Source: Martinezella lusitana (lineage in GTDB: Bacteria; Pseudomonadota; Alphaproteobacteria; Rhizobiales; Rhizobiaceae). Taken from it: DNA of 45,180 bases. Shown here one piece after another: positions 31,291 to 41,041 of this stretch (positions are counted from its first letter, which is position 1; each line of letters opens with the position of its first letter). The notes beneath the pieces were generated by a model. The model ran no database searches. It was not told the origin of the DNA and saw nothing but the letters and a program-made list of their open reading frames with translations. The translations under genes were made by a program, and so were the position numbers. The DNA is taken from NCBI RefSeq assembly GCF_010668395.1, contig NZ_WUEY01000035.1, positions 1 through 45,180 on the forward strand. The letters are read 5' to 3'.

Positions 31291-31878
31291 ATGAAAACCG
31301 ATATCAAGCTGGTCGACTATCTCGCTGTGCGCCGATCGATCCCCGCGTTCCAAATGTCGGAGCCAGGCCCGGAAAAGGCTGAAATCGAGGAGATTCTCCG
31401 GCTGGCTTCGCGCGTACCGGATCACGGCAAGCTCGCGCCATGGCGCTTCATCGTCTATCGCGGCGAGGAGCGTGCGCGCATCGGCGAGGAGCTGCTGAAG
31501 CTTGCGCTGGAAGTGAGGCCCGATCTTTCCGAAGAAATGATCCAGGTCGAGCGGACCCGCTTCACCCGCGCGCCTGTCGTCGTTGCGGTTGTCAGCACCG
31601 CCGCGCCGCATTTCAAGATTCCGGAATGGGAACAGCTGATGTCGGCCGGCGCGCTTTGCCTGAATTTGCTGATCGCCGCCAACGCCCATGGCTGGGTCTC
31701 CAATTGGCTGACCGAGTGGTTTGCCTTTGACGAGCGCGCCTATCCGCTGCTTGGCGTCCAGCCGGGCGAGAAGGTGGCAGGCTTCATCCATATCGGTTCG
31801 ACGACCTTCCCGCCCGTCGAGCGTCCGCGGCCGGAACTCTCCGAAACCGTGACCTGGGTCGGCGGCGAGGACGCGTGA
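31291..31878 (+). CDS. Nitroreductase-family protein
   Basis: A 195-residue FMN-dependent oxidoreductase of the nitroreductase fold. The N-terminal RRSIPAFQMSEPGPEKAEIE and SRVPDHGKLAPWRFIVY supply the FMN-binding Arg and the APW segment, and VAGFIHIGS is a typical C-terminal FMN-contact strand. It resembles the YdjA/nfnB type single-domain proteins. Its ATG has GAAGG 11 bases upstream; an in-frame ATG at 31165 overlaps the divergent gene. Its stop overlaps the start of the flavin reductase gene, indicating translational coupling. Confidence 0.88.
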   Translation: MKTDIKLVDYLAVRRSIPAFQMSEPGPEKAEIEEILRLASRVPDHGKLAPWRFIVYRGEERARIGEELLKLALEVRPDLSEEMIQVERTRFTRAPVVVAVVSTAAPHFKIPEWEQLMSAGALCLNLLIAANAHGWVSNWLTEWFAFDERAYPLLGVQPGEKVAGFIHIGSTTFPPVERPRPELSETVTWVGGEDA

Positions 31879-32483
31879 TGTTCTACACGACGGATAGCAA
31901 TCGTCACGGGCTGGCGCACGATCCTTTCAAGGCCATTATCGCGCCGAGGCCGATCGGCTGGATCGGCAGCAAGGGCAGGGACGGCTCCCTGAATCTCTCT
32001 CCCTATTCCTTTTTCAACGCCGTGAGCGATCGGCCGAAGCTGGTGATGTTCTCGTCGGCCGGCCGAAAGGACAGCGTTCGCAATGTCGAGGAGACGGGCG
32101 TTTTCACGGCCAATCTCGTCAGTCGCCATATCGTGGAAAAGATGAACCATTCCTCGATTGCCGTTCCCTATGGCGTCAACGAATTCGAACTGGCCGGACT
32201 GACGGCCGTGCCCGGCCGGTTGGTCGATGCGCCCTACGTCGGCGAGGCCTTTGCAGCCCTCGAATGCCGGGTGACGGAAGTGCTGGAGCCGAAAGGGCTT
32301 GATGGCGAACCCTCCGACAACATCATGGTCATTGGCCAGGTCGTCGGTATCCATATCGACGAAACGATCATTCGTGACGGCAGGCTCGATATGGCGCTGG
32401 CACGGCCTGTCGCCCGCATGGGCTACATGGATTACAGCGAGGGCAGCGACGTCTTCGAGATGATGCGGCCAAAGGCTCCCTGA
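31878..32483 (+). CDS. Flavin reductase-family protein (FMN-binding split barrel)
   Basis: A 201-residue protein of the DIM6/NTAB flavin reductase-like group. The N-terminal HDPFKAIIAPRPIGWIGS, PYSFFNAVSDRPK and NVEETGVFTANLVSRHIVEK match the FMN-binding split barrel. It may supply or use reduced flavin, or act on a small molecule, together with the nitroreductase that it overlaps by one base at TGATG. An upstream GTG (31875) is also possible. A hairpin spanning the stop codon (32468-32496) may affect termination. Confidence 0.85.
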   Translation: MFYTTDSNRHGLAHDPFKAIIAPRPIGWIGSKGRDGSLNLSPYSFFNAVSDRPKLVMFSSAGRKDSVRNVEETGVFTANLVSRHIVEKMNHSSIAVPYGVNEFELAGLTAVPGRLVDAPYVGEAFAALECRVTEVLEPKGLDGEPSDNIMVIGQVVGIHIDETIIRDGRLDMALARPVARMGYMDYSEGSDVFEMMRPKAP

Positions 32484-32610
32484 AGGGGCCTTTGGCGTCG
32501 ATATGCGAAAGGTTAATAAGCAAGGTAAACGTCCCGTTAACCTTTCCCCGATAGCGTGGTGAATATGAGTTTGCGGGGCTGGAATCGCCTCGTCGATATC
32601 GGGGCGTTAC

Positions 32611-33750
32611 GTGATCATAGAAGCATTCCTTCGCTGGGCTGAGACCGCCAAGGCAGAAAGCAGAGCCAGGGCGGCCAACGCGCTCGGCAGAGCCTATCTG
32701 CAATCGGAGATGCCGGCGGAAGAGCGCGCGGCTGCGGAGATGGCGATGACCTATCTGCTCGATGACCCGTCCCCGCGCGTGCGGCTGGCTCTTGCCGAGG
32801 CGGTCGCCCGCTCGGCCAGCACGCCGCGCAACGTCATTCTCTCCCTTGCCGAGGATCAGCCCGAGATTGCCGGGCAGATCATCCTGTTGTCGCCCGTATT
32901 CACCGATGCCGACCTTGTCGATCTGGCGCTGCATGGCAGCGACGTGACGCGGGTGCTGATCGCCTCCCGCGGGGAGGTGCCGCGCGCTGTCTGCGCGGCA
33001 CTTGCCGAGATCGGCGGAGAGATCGAAATCCTGTGCCTGCTTGAGAACGATGGGGCGCTCCTTTCCCAGGCCTCGCTGAAACGCATCGCAGAGCGTCTGG
33101 GCGATTGCGCCGATATACGCGGACTGCTTCTTTCGCGGGATGCGCTCTCTTCGGACGTCAGGCACCTGCTGATGCGCCGGGTCAGCGAAGCGCTGTCGGG
33201 CTCCGCGCTCGTGCAGACCGTCATCGGCAGCGGCCGACTGCAGCAGGTGACGCGCGAGGCGACCGAATCGGCGACGGTTGCCATTGCAGGAACGGCGCAG
33301 CACGAACAACTACCCGATCTGGTCGAGCATCTCAGGCAAAGCGGCTGGCTGACGCCGGCTTTCCTGATGCACGCGCTATGCTCGGGCAAGGTCGATTTCT
33401 TCGCCTGTGCGATCACCAATCTTTCCGGCTGCGATGAGCGGCGCGTGCGCTCGATCATTTCCAGGGGCCGCGTCTATGCCATCCGCGCGCTCTATGAAGA
33501 TGCCGGACTATCGAGAGATGTCAGCACGATCTTCGTCGAGGCGACGATGATCTGGCGTGAAGCCACCCGCAAGAACGGCACTGCCTTGCTGGAGAACGTT
33601 TCCTCGCGGCTGATGCGGAAATTCCGCCTTGCGGAGCAACCGCCTGCCGCTGCGATGCAGCTGCTCGACATGGTGGAGAAGCTTGCGAATGCCGAACGGC
33701 GGCAGGCCGCACGCAGCTTCGCGGCACTCGCGACGCTCGCCGCCGCGTGA
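32611..33750 (+). CDS. DUF2336 domain-containing protein
   Basis: A 379-residue alpha-helical protein resembling DUF2336, a rhizobial/caulobacter family with HEAT-like helical repeats. Recognisable pieces are DDPSPRVRLALAEAVARS near the N-terminus and SRGRVYAIRALYEDAGL near the C-terminus. It starts at GTG 32611 behind ATCGGGGCG. No cofactor motif is visible; a scaffold or regulatory role is likely but unproven. It lies 35 bp before the GNAT gene. Confidence 0.82.
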   Translation: MIIEAFLRWAETAKAESRARAANALGRAYLQSEMPAEERAAAEMAMTYLLDDPSPRVRLALAEAVARSASTPRNVILSLAEDQPEIAGQIILLSPVFTDADLVDLALHGSDVTRVLIASRGEVPRAVCAALAEIGGEIEILCLLENDGALLSQASLKRIAERLGDCADIRGLLLSRDALSSDVRHLLMRRVSEALSGSALVQTVIGSGRLQQVTREATESATVAIAGTAQHEQLPDLVEHLRQSGWLTPAFLMHALCSGKVDFFACAITNLSGCDERRVRSIISRGRVYAIRALYEDAGLSRDVSTIFVEATMIWREATRKNGTALLENVSSRLMRKFRLAEQPPAAAMQLLDMVEKLANAERRQAARSFAALATLAAA

Positions 33751-33784
33751 TATCCAGCCGGCGTCCTGTTTTCCGAGGTTCATC

Positions 33785-34249
33785 ATGTCACTGACGATAT
33801 CAATCGAATCCCCGCGCCAGGAAGGCGTCATCCGTCTTCTGGACATGTCGAGCGCCTATGCGGAATCGCTCTATCCGCCTGAAAGCAACCATATCCTCGA
33901 CCTGGCCTCGCTGGAGAAGCCGGACGTGACCTTCTGGGTCGCCAGGCTGGAAGGAGCGATCGTCGGGTGCTGCGCCCTGGTGGACGCGGGTGACGGCACT
34001 GCGGAGATCAAGCGGATGTTCGTCGACCCCGCCGCCAGGGGACGCAACGTCGCGCGCAAACTGATGGAAACGCTCGAAGCAGCGGCGCTTGAAAGAAACC
34101 TTGCTGCCATACGGCTGGAAACCGGCATATACCAACCGGAAGCAATCGGCCTCTACCGGAAATTCGGCTACGCCGAAATCCCGGCCTTCGGCAGCTACAA
34201 GCCCGACCCGCTCAGCCTTTTCATGGAAAAACGGCTGGGAAAGGCGTAG
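33785..34249 (+). CDS. GNAT-family N-acetyltransferase
   Basis: A 154-residue acetyltransferase. Motif A, the acetyl-CoA binding part, is KRMFVDPAARGRNVARKLM, followed by the helix ALERNLAAIRLETG and the strand IGLYRKFGYAEIPAFG. Its substrate is not predictable. GAGG is 5 bases before the ATG. Convergent with the AI-2E transporter gene 8 bp downstream. Confidence 0.88.
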   Translation: MSLTISIESPRQEGVIRLLDMSSAYAESLYPPESNHILDLASLEKPDVTFWVARLEGAIVGCCALVDAGDGTAEIKRMFVDPAARGRNVARKLMETLEAAALERNLAAIRLETGIYQPEAIGLYRKFGYAEIPAFGSYKPDPLSLFMEKRLGKA

Positions 34250-34257
34250 GCGAGGGA

Positions 34258-35436
34258 TCAGCGCTCGGCAGCGTCCCGAACATGCAATTGCAGTTCCGGT
34301 TCCTGCGCCTGAAGCTCTTCGGTCAATTCCGCCTCGCGAATCCATTCACGCCAGATGGCGACGATGATCGCCATCAGCACCGGACCGATGAACAGGCCGA
34401 GGAAACCCATGGTCTTCACGCCGCCGACCAGGCCGAAGAAAGTCGGCAGGAAGGGCAGCTTGATCGGGCCGCCGACAAGCTTCGGACGAAGCGTCTTGTC
34501 GACGATGAAAAGCTCGATGGTGCCCCAGAGGAAGAGGGCGATGCCTGCCCAGAGCGAACCGCTGGCGATGAGATAGATCGAGACGAGCGACATGGACAGC
34601 GGGGCGCCACCCGGCACCAGGGCCATGACACCCGTGAGGACGCCAAGCGTGATCGCTGATGGTGCGCCGGCGATCCAATAGGCGACGCCGAGAACGATGC
34701 CTTCGCCGATGGCAATCAGCGTCATGCCCATGACGGTCGAGCTGATCGTCGCCGGCACGACGCGGGAAATCCGCTCCCAGCGATTGGGAAGGATGCGCTC
34801 GCCGAGCAGATCGACCTGCCGAACGAATGTCGAGCCGTCGCGATAGATGAAAAACAGAGCGATCAGCATGAACAGCAAGGTCAGGACGACATGGAACGCC
34901 CCGCCGCCGGCTGCGAGCACCGCCCGGTAGATATTGCCGATATGGGCGCCGCTCACGAGCTGCGCCAGCTCGCCCAGCGAGCCGGGGCTGCCGACATATT
35001 GCGTCCACTGGTCACCGAGCCACGAGCCGATGACGGGCAAAGCCAGAATCCACTGCGGCGGCGGCGCGCCTTCACGATTCACATGCACAGCCCAGCCGAA
35101 CCATTCACGTACCTCACCGGCCATGTAGATGGCGGAAAGAACGATCGGCAAGACCAGAAACGTGACGATGAACGCAATGGCGATAGTGGCGGCAAGCGTC
35201 GTGTTTCCGCCGGTGCGGCGCACGATATCGTTGTAGAGCGGCCAAGTGGCGAAGCCGATCACGGCAGCGGCCAGAACGGGAACGAGAAAGCCGTAGAAGA
35301 AATAGATGCCCGCAATGGCAATCAGGATCAGCAGCCAACGCGCAGCTGAAATGGATGGTATCAGCGGCAGGCGCGCATGCGCGCTGGACCCGAGCCACCG
35401 ATGCTCCTTCGGCTTTTGACGTTCAAATACACCCAC
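34258..35436 (-). CDS. AI-2E-family transporter
   Basis: A 392-residue membrane protein with about eight hydrophobic segments and the family stretches LPTFFGLVGGVKTMGFLGLF and FLWGTIELFIVDKTLRPKLVG. Members (YdiK, TqsA) export small molecules or sodium; the substrate here is unknown. It starts at GTG 35436 with GAGGGG upstream, and ends only 8 bp from the convergent GNAT gene. The C-terminus is charged and cytosolic. Confidence 0.9.
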   Translation of the reverse strand: MGVFERQKPKEHRWLGSSAHARLPLIPSISAARWLLILIAIAGIYFFYGFLVPVLAAAVIGFATWPLYNDIVRRTGGNTTLAATIAIAFIVTFLVLPIVLSAIYMAGEVREWFGWAVHVNREGAPPPQWILALPVIGSWLGDQWTQYVGSPGSLGELAQLVSGAHIGNIYRAVLAAGGGAFHVVLTLLFMLIALFFIYRDGSTFVRQVDLLGERILPNRWERISRVVPATISSTVMGMTLIAIGEGIVLGVAYWIAGAPSAITLGVLTGVMALVPGGAPLSMSLVSIYLIASGSLWAGIALFLWGTIELFIVDKTLRPKLVGGPIKLPFLPTFFGLVGGVKTMGFLGLFIGPVLMAIIVAIWREWIREAELTEELQAQEPELQLHVRDAAER

Positions 35437-35574
35437 CGGACTTACTTCACCCCTCTTTTATAGATCAACCGGTTATGGGGTATGATCTTGGCCGTTTCAA
35501 GAGCGACGGTCCAAAGCTTCTTATTCAGGTCCCGTGACAATAACACGACTGCGATACCGGCGGGAGCAAGGTTG

Positions 35575-36705
35575 TCAGAGCGGTCGACGGATAATCTTGA
35601 AGGCAAAAAACTGGGTTTTCTGTGTGGGATTGAAATTATTGTCAGCCACCATGACCAATAGATCCGTGCCATCCTTCGCCTTGCCGAAGGTAATACCTTC
35701 GATGTTGTCCGGGGCGAGCCCCAGCGCACGCAGATCCATTATCTGTGTCTTGCGCACCGGAACGATACGCTGGTCGGCCTTCGCAAGCGACGGGATATCC
35801 GCGACATCGGTGGCGCCATCGAGGTCGAACATGCTGATTATCGCGGAATTGCCGACGCCTTGTGCGTAGCCGCGCTCGATCGACAGCAGGTGACGGTCAT
35901 CGAGCGCCAGGATCTCCGACAGGCCGAAGTCGTTCCAGCCGATGGCCGTGGATGGCGCCTGCGGGATCGGCGAGATCGGATAGACATATTGCGCCTTCTG
36001 ATTGCCTGTCACCGCGTCATAGCGGATGAGGCGCGCGAGCGCGCCGCCCGTCAGTGTCGTGACAGGTCCATCCTGATAGAGCGCCGATTCCGTGCCAACC
36101 AGCATGTCGCCATCAGACAGAAACGTCAGGCCTTCGAACGCCAGATTGTCGCGAATGCCTGTGCTCTTGTCTGCCGTCGGAGCGAAACCCGCCGGCAAGG
36201 GAAACTCGCGAACGAAGCTGCCATCGCGATTGGCGACACGCACCAAGGGAGGCAGCAGCGCCTTGCCGTCGCCTTCGCTGGTCCAATAGATGCCATCCTT
36301 GCCGAGGCGGATGGCTTCGCCATCCACCGTCTTGACCGCGAAAGGCTGGCCGTTCCTGTCCTTCAGCGTGATGTGATCGACAATCGTGACACCCTTCAGT
36401 CCGCTGGCATCGATATCGATTTCGAGATCGTAGAAGCGGGCAGGCGCCTTTTCGGAACGATCGTCGCTGATCGCGATATAACGGCCGGTGGAAGGGTCGA
36501 AGTCGATGCCCGAGAGGCCGCCGACCTCCACTCCATTCTCCATGAAGCCAGTGGGAATATCGTAAGTACCGAGATAGGAGAGGCTGATACCCGCCTTGCA
36601 GTCGCCAAAGGGGCAGGGCACGTCGATGGTCGCCCCGATATCCAGCGCATGGGCAGCCTGGCCGAACAGGAGAACGGCGGCAGTCGTCAGAAATGGCTTC
36701 AACAT
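35575..36705 (-). CDS. Exported esterase-like activity of phytase family protein
   Basis: A 376-residue protein with signal peptide MLKPFLTTAAVLLFGQAAHA and a beta-propeller-like body matching the phytase-esterase (PF13449) family: GGLSGIDFDPSTGRYIAISD, EAIRLGKDGIYWTSEGDG, LAFEGLTFLSDG and NIEGITFGKAKDG. Members are periplasmic hydrolases of uncertain substrate, perhaps phosphoesters. An in-frame ATG at 36840 would extend it, but the signal peptide supports 36705. It is a single gene between parE and the transporter. Confidence 0.87.
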   Translation of the reverse strand: MLKPFLTTAAVLLFGQAAHALDIGATIDVPCPFGDCKAGISLSYLGTYDIPTGFMENGVEVGGLSGIDFDPSTGRYIAISDDRSEKAPARFYDLEIDIDASGLKGVTIVDHITLKDRNGQPFAVKTVDGEAIRLGKDGIYWTSEGDGKALLPPLVRVANRDGSFVREFPLPAGFAPTADKSTGIRDNLAFEGLTFLSDGDMLVGTESALYQDGPVTTLTGGALARLIRYDAVTGNQKAQYVYPISPIPQAPSTAIGWNDFGLSEILALDDRHLLSIERGYAQGVGNSAIISMFDLDGATDVADIPSLAKADQRIVPVRKTQIMDLRALGLAPDNIEGITFGKAKDGTDLLVMVADNNFNPTQKTQFFAFKIIRRPL

Positions 36706-36858
36706 GGCAAAATCGTCAACCCGGATTGTGAAAAGGCGGCGTTCAAAACAATGCCGCCATCTACACATCCATCCATGACGCCTTCGTAACGGATGCCGGA
36801 CAATCCGGTAAAATATCGCGAAGACCGCCGGCTGCGGCAATCTTCGGTTGCTAAGCCG

Positions 36859-38919
36859 TCAGATATCCAGATCCTCGGCGAAGGCTGCCCGTTCCTGAAT
36901 GAAGCGGAAGCGGGCGTCGGCCTTGGTGCCCATCAGATTGTCGACGGCATCGCGCGTGCCTTCGAAATCCACCTCGTCGATCTCGACGCGCAGTAGGGTG
37001 CGCTTGGACGGATCCATCGTCGTTTCCTTGAGCTGGGCAGGCAGCATTTCGCCGAGACCTTTGAAGCGACTGATCTCGACCTTGCCCTTGCCCTTGAACT
37101 CCGTCGCCATCAGCTCCTGGCGATGGGCATCGTCGCGAGCGTAGATGGATTTCGATCCCTGTGTGATTTTGTAGAGCGGCGGCACTGCCAGAAACAGGTG
37201 GCCCTGCCGCACCAACTCGGGCATCTCCTGATAGAAGAAGGTGATGAGGAGCGATGCAATGTGGGCGCCGTCGACGTCGGCATCGGTCATCACGACGATG
37301 CGTTGATAGCGAAGATCTTCCTCGCGATATTTCGTGCGCGTGCCGCAACCGAGCGCCTGGACGAGGTCGGTAATCTGCTGATTGGCGGAAAGCTTTTCGC
37401 GGCCCGCGCTCGCGACGTTGAGGATCTTGCCGCGCAGCGGCAGGATTGCCTGGTTCGTGCGGTTTCGCGCCTGCTTGGCCGATCCACCTGCCGAATCGCC
37501 CTCGACGAGGAACAGTTCTGCACCTTCGGCGACGTTCTGCGAACAATCCGCCAGCTTGCCGGGCAGGCGCAGCTTGCGCACGGCCGTCTTGCGATTGACT
37601 TCCTTTTCCTTGCGGCGGCGCATGCGCTCCTCGGAGCGCTCGATCACCCATTCCAGCAGCTTTTCGGCTTCGGCAGGATTGTCCGTGAGGTAGTGATCGA
37701 AAGGATCGCGCAGAGCGTTTTCAACGATGCGCTGTGCTTCGACCGTCGCAAGCCTGTCCTTTGTCTGACCGACGAATTCAGGCTCGCGGATGAAGATCGA
37801 CAACATGCCGACGCCGGAAATCATCACGTCGTCCGTCGTGATGTTGGCCGCGCGCTTGTTTTGCGTGAGGTCGGCGTAGTTCTTCAGGCCCTTGGTCAGG
37901 GCAATGCGGAAACCGGCTTCGTGCGTACCGCCTTCGGGAGTCGGAATCGTGTTGCAATAGGAGTGGATCTGCGGGTCGCCGCCATACCAGGTGATCGCCC
38001 ATTCCAGCGAGCCGTGACCGCTTTCCTTCTCCGACTTGCCGGCAAAAATCTCGCGGGTGACGGTGAACTCGTTGCCCATCGTCGCCTTGAGGTAGTCCTT
38101 CAGGCCGCCCGGGAAATGGAAGACCGCTTTTTCGGGAACATCGGCGCCTTCGGGCGCCAGCTCCGGATCGCAGCTCCAGCGGATCTCGACGCCGCCGAAC
38201 AGATAGGCCTTGGAGCGGGCCATGCGGAAGACGCGGGCCGGATCGAAGCGGGCGTGATCGCCGAAGATCTGCGGATCGGGATGGAAGCGGACGCGCGTGC
38301 CGCGACGGTTATGCACATCGCCCAGCTCTTCGAGGCCGCCGACCGGCAGGCCGCGCGAAAATCGCTGGCGATAAAGCTTGCGGTTACGGGCCACCTCGAC
38401 TTCCAGATCATCCGACAGCGCGTTGACGACCGATACGCCGACGCCGTGCAGGCCGCCCGACGTCTCATAGGCCTTGCCGTCGAATTTGCCGCCAGCATGC
38501 AGTTTCGTCATGATGACTTCGAGCGTGGACTTACCCGGCACCTGCGGGTGGTTTTCCACAGGAATGCCGCGACCGTTGTCCGTGACGGTCAGATATCCCT
38601 GCTGATCGAGATAAACCTCGATGAAGTTGGCATGACCCGCCACCGCCTCGTCCATGGCGTTGTCGATGACTTCGGCGAAAAGGTGGTGCAGCGCCTTCTC
38701 GTCCGTGCCGCCGATATACATGCCCGGACGCATGCGAACCGGCTCGAGCCCCTCGAGAACGCGAATGGAGCTCGCGCCATATTCCTCGGCCGAAGACGTC
38801 GTCGGAACCGCGCGCACCGGTGCGGCCGCGGGCTTTTCAGCCTTCACGGCAGGCTTTACCGCTGCTTCCGGTTTCGGCGAGCGGGGTAGTTCGGAGAAGA
38901 GATCTTTGCTGTTATCCAT
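36859..38919 (-). CDS. parE: DNA topoisomerase IV subunit B
   Basis: A 686-residue ParE. The GHKL ATPase has EVIDNAMDEA, DNGRGIPV and GGLHGVGVSVVNAL, and the Toprim domain has LFLVEGDSAGGSAKQARNR and DADVDGAHIASLL with the metal-binding acidic cluster. ParE with ParC decatenates chromosomes. It carries an N-terminal extension of about 45 residues rich in Pro, Ala and Lys. The ParE rather than GyrB assignment follows from the length, near 686 instead of about 800. ParC is not in the window. Confidence 0.96.
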   Translation of the reverse strand: MDNSKDLFSELPRSPKPEAAVKPAVKAEKPAAAPVRAVPTTSSAEEYGASSIRVLEGLEPVRMRPGMYIGGTDEKALHHLFAEVIDNAMDEAVAGHANFIEVYLDQQGYLTVTDNGRGIPVENHPQVPGKSTLEVIMTKLHAGGKFDGKAYETSGGLHGVGVSVVNALSDDLEVEVARNRKLYRQRFSRGLPVGGLEELGDVHNRRGTRVRFHPDPQIFGDHARFDPARVFRMARSKAYLFGGVEIRWSCDPELAPEGADVPEKAVFHFPGGLKDYLKATMGNEFTVTREIFAGKSEKESGHGSLEWAITWYGGDPQIHSYCNTIPTPEGGTHEAGFRIALTKGLKNYADLTQNKRAANITTDDVMISGVGMLSIFIREPEFVGQTKDRLATVEAQRIVENALRDPFDHYLTDNPAEAEKLLEWVIERSEERMRRRKEKEVNRKTAVRKLRLPGKLADCSQNVAEGAELFLVEGDSAGGSAKQARNRTNQAILPLRGKILNVASAGREKLSANQQITDLVQALGCGTRTKYREEDLRYQRIVVMTDADVDGAHIASLLITFFYQEMPELVRQGHLFLAVPPLYKITQGSKSIYARDDAHRQELMATEFKGKGKVEISRFKGLGEMLPAQLKETTMDPSKRTLLRVEIDEVDFEGTRDAVDNLMGTKADARFRFIQERAAFAEDLDI

Positions 38920-39121
38920 AGAACTTCAAACTGCCAGATTTGTCCTGGAGGGGCCAAACCCCGTTATTGTCGCATTTATCGCGGCTATTCGCGAATCACC
39001 GTGATTCTGCCAGAAACGGCGCACAAGAGCGATGGCGCCCGAGAACGGCGAATTGATGAAGAGATTTGCGTTGCCGGGTGACGAATGGCAAGCCCGATGG
39101 CCGATCAGAGGAACTATCCGC

Positions 39122-40018
39122 ATGCGAATGTCCACAGCTCATTTGCCTATCCTGTCCGCAATATCGGGCATTCTGCTGCTGGCGACCATTCAGGACGCTG
39201 CCGCCGATATGCTCAAACCCTTCAAGGACGAGCTGTTTTCCAACCAGACGGTCATCGAAAGTCACGACAACGGCGCATTCCAGACCATCGACTACCAGGA
39301 AATGCGGGATATCAACGGCCGCGACCAAATCCCGGAGAAGCGCGTCAAACCGGCCTATGTCGACACAGGCGTACGCTGGAAGGCGCAGGAAGACGAGACG
39401 CTTCAGCTTGGCGACCGCAAGGTCGATGTCACCCGCATCGGTCCCGCATCGAAGCAGGCCTTTACCGTCATCTTCATCCACGGTCGGGGCGGCGACCGGC
39501 GGCTCGGCTCCAACGACTATACGTTCGGCGGCAATTTCAACCGGCTAAAGAACCTCGCCTATGGAAATGGCGGCACCTATTATGCGCCGAGCGTCAAGGG
39601 CTTCGACAGCAACGGCGTCGCCGATATCGCCGCGCTGATCCGCTATTCCTCCGAACAGTCCGGCGGCAAGCCCGTCATCCTGACATGCGCGTCCATGGGC
39701 AGCTTCATCTGCTGGGGCATCACCCGCGACGCCGAAAGCGTCAAGCGCCTGAAGGGCATGGCGATCCTGAGCGGCGTCACCGATCCGGATTTCACGAAGA
39801 GCGCCTTCTACAAGGCGAAGCTGCCGCTCTGGTTCACGCATGGCAGCAAGGATCCGGTCTATGCGGCGGCCGACCAGGAAGCCTTGTTCGAGAAACTCTA
39901 CAAGGCGCACTATCCGACGCGCTTCACGCTTTTCGAAACCGGCAACCACGGAACGCCGGTGCGCATGACCGATTGGCGCAAGGTGCTCAACTGGATCGTC
40001 GATCCGCAAGCGTCGTGA
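39122..40018 (+). CDS. Exported alpha/beta hydrolase
   Basis: A 298-residue protein with signal peptide (HLPILSAISGILLLATIQDA) and hydrolase motifs: FIHGRGGDRR (oxyanion region), Ser191 in CASMGSF as nucleophile, Asp244 in GSKDPVY, and His275 in GNHGTP. The nucleophile elbow begins with Ala rather than Gly, an uncommon variant. It probably acts in the periplasm on an ester or amide; the substrate is unknown. The ATG at 39122 follows AGAGGA; an in-frame ATG at 39032 would not start with a signal peptide. Divergent from parE. Confidence 0.82.
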   Translation: MRMSTAHLPILSAISGILLLATIQDAAADMLKPFKDELFSNQTVIESHDNGAFQTIDYQEMRDINGRDQIPEKRVKPAYVDTGVRWKAQEDETLQLGDRKVDVTRIGPASKQAFTVIFIHGRGGDRRLGSNDYTFGGNFNRLKNLAYGNGGTYYAPSVKGFDSNGVADIAALIRYSSEQSGGKPVILTCASMGSFICWGITRDAESVKRLKGMAILSGVTDPDFTKSAFYKAKLPLWFTHGSKDPVYAAADQEALFEKLYKAHYPTRFTLFETGNHGTPVRMTDWRKVLNWIVDPQAS

Positions 40019-40156
40019 AAGCTGCGAGAAGATCGGATTTATTTTCCGGATAAGCATTTTTCAAACGATTTGAACCGGCTTCGGCTTCAATCGATAACTT
40101 TCCTTTCCTCCTCCTTTTTGTTAGTCCGACTGATGAAATAGGGGGAGACAACCGGA

Positions 40157-40927
40157 ATGACGAATACCATGCGGCCGCTTCTGGCCGGAAACTGGAAGAT
40201 GAACGGTACGCGTGCGAGCCTGGATCAGATCAAGGCGATCGCGGATGGCGTCAAGACGCCGTTGTCCGAGAAAATCGATACGCTGCTCTGCCCCCCGGCC
40301 ACCTTGCTCTATGTCGCCACCGCGCTTTGCGACGACAGCCCGCTCGCGATCGGCGCGCAGGATTGCCATCAGCAGGTCAGCGGCGCCCATACGGGTGATA
40401 TTTCGGCGGAGATGATCGCGGACTGCTTCGGCACCCACGTCATCGTCGGCCATTCCGAGCGGCGCAGGAACCACGCGGAAAGCGATATGCTGGTGCGTGC
40501 CAAGGCTCAGGCCGCGCTCGATGCCGGGCTCATCGCCATCATCTGCATCGGCGAAACGGCCTATGAGCGCAACAGCGGCCAGACGCTCGATGTGCTGAAG
40601 CGGGAGCTCATAGGCTCCATTCCCGATGGCGCAACGGCGGAAACGACCGTGGTCGCCTACGAGCCGGTCTGGGCGATCGGCACGGGCGTCGTGCCGACGC
40701 GAGAGAATGTGGATGAGGCACATGCCTTCATCCGCGCGGAACTCATCGAGCGCTTCGGCAAGGAGGGCGCAAACATGCGAATCCTCTATGGCGGATCGGT
40801 CAGCGGCGCCAATGCACGCGACCTTCTGGAGGTTCCGCACGTCAATGGTGTTCTTGTCGGCGGCCAGAGCTTGAAAGCCGCCGACTTCCTCGCCATTTAT
40901 GCCGCATTCGAACCGCAGTTCGCCTGA
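40157..40927 (+). CDS. tpiA: Triosephosphate isomerase
   Basis: A 256-residue TIM barrel enzyme with LAGNWKMNG (Lys14), VIVGHSERR (His99) and VVAYEPVWAIGTG (Glu169), the complete catalytic set, plus the phosphate loop LYGGSVSGAN. It interconverts dihydroxyacetone phosphate and glyceraldehyde 3-phosphate. The start ATG follows GGGGGAGACAACCGGA. It heads tpiA-secG-pyrG, in the same order as in many alphaproteobacteria. Confidence 0.97.
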   Translation: MTNTMRPLLAGNWKMNGTRASLDQIKAIADGVKTPLSEKIDTLLCPPATLLYVATALCDDSPLAIGAQDCHQQVSGAHTGDISAEMIADCFGTHVIVGHSERRRNHAESDMLVRAKAQAALDAGLIAIICIGETAYERNSGQTLDVLKRELIGSIPDGATAETTVVAYEPVWAIGTGVVPTRENVDEAHAFIRAELIERFGKEGANMRILYGGSVSGANARDLLEVPHVNGVLVGGQSLKAADFLAIYAAFEPQFA

Positions 40928-41041
40928 AGCAGCACCTTGCCCGGAATTCCATCCTTAAAAGGGCTTGGAATAGGCGAGAGCCTCATGTAAAGAGCCGCAA
41001 GCTTTTGTTTTTGATGCCCGCCCGCGGGCAGGACTGGACCT

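Noticed and set aside
37123..38889. 588-codon open frame antisense to parE
   Set aside because: Same reason: the GC-rich codon pattern of parE opens a frame on the other strand without family similarity.
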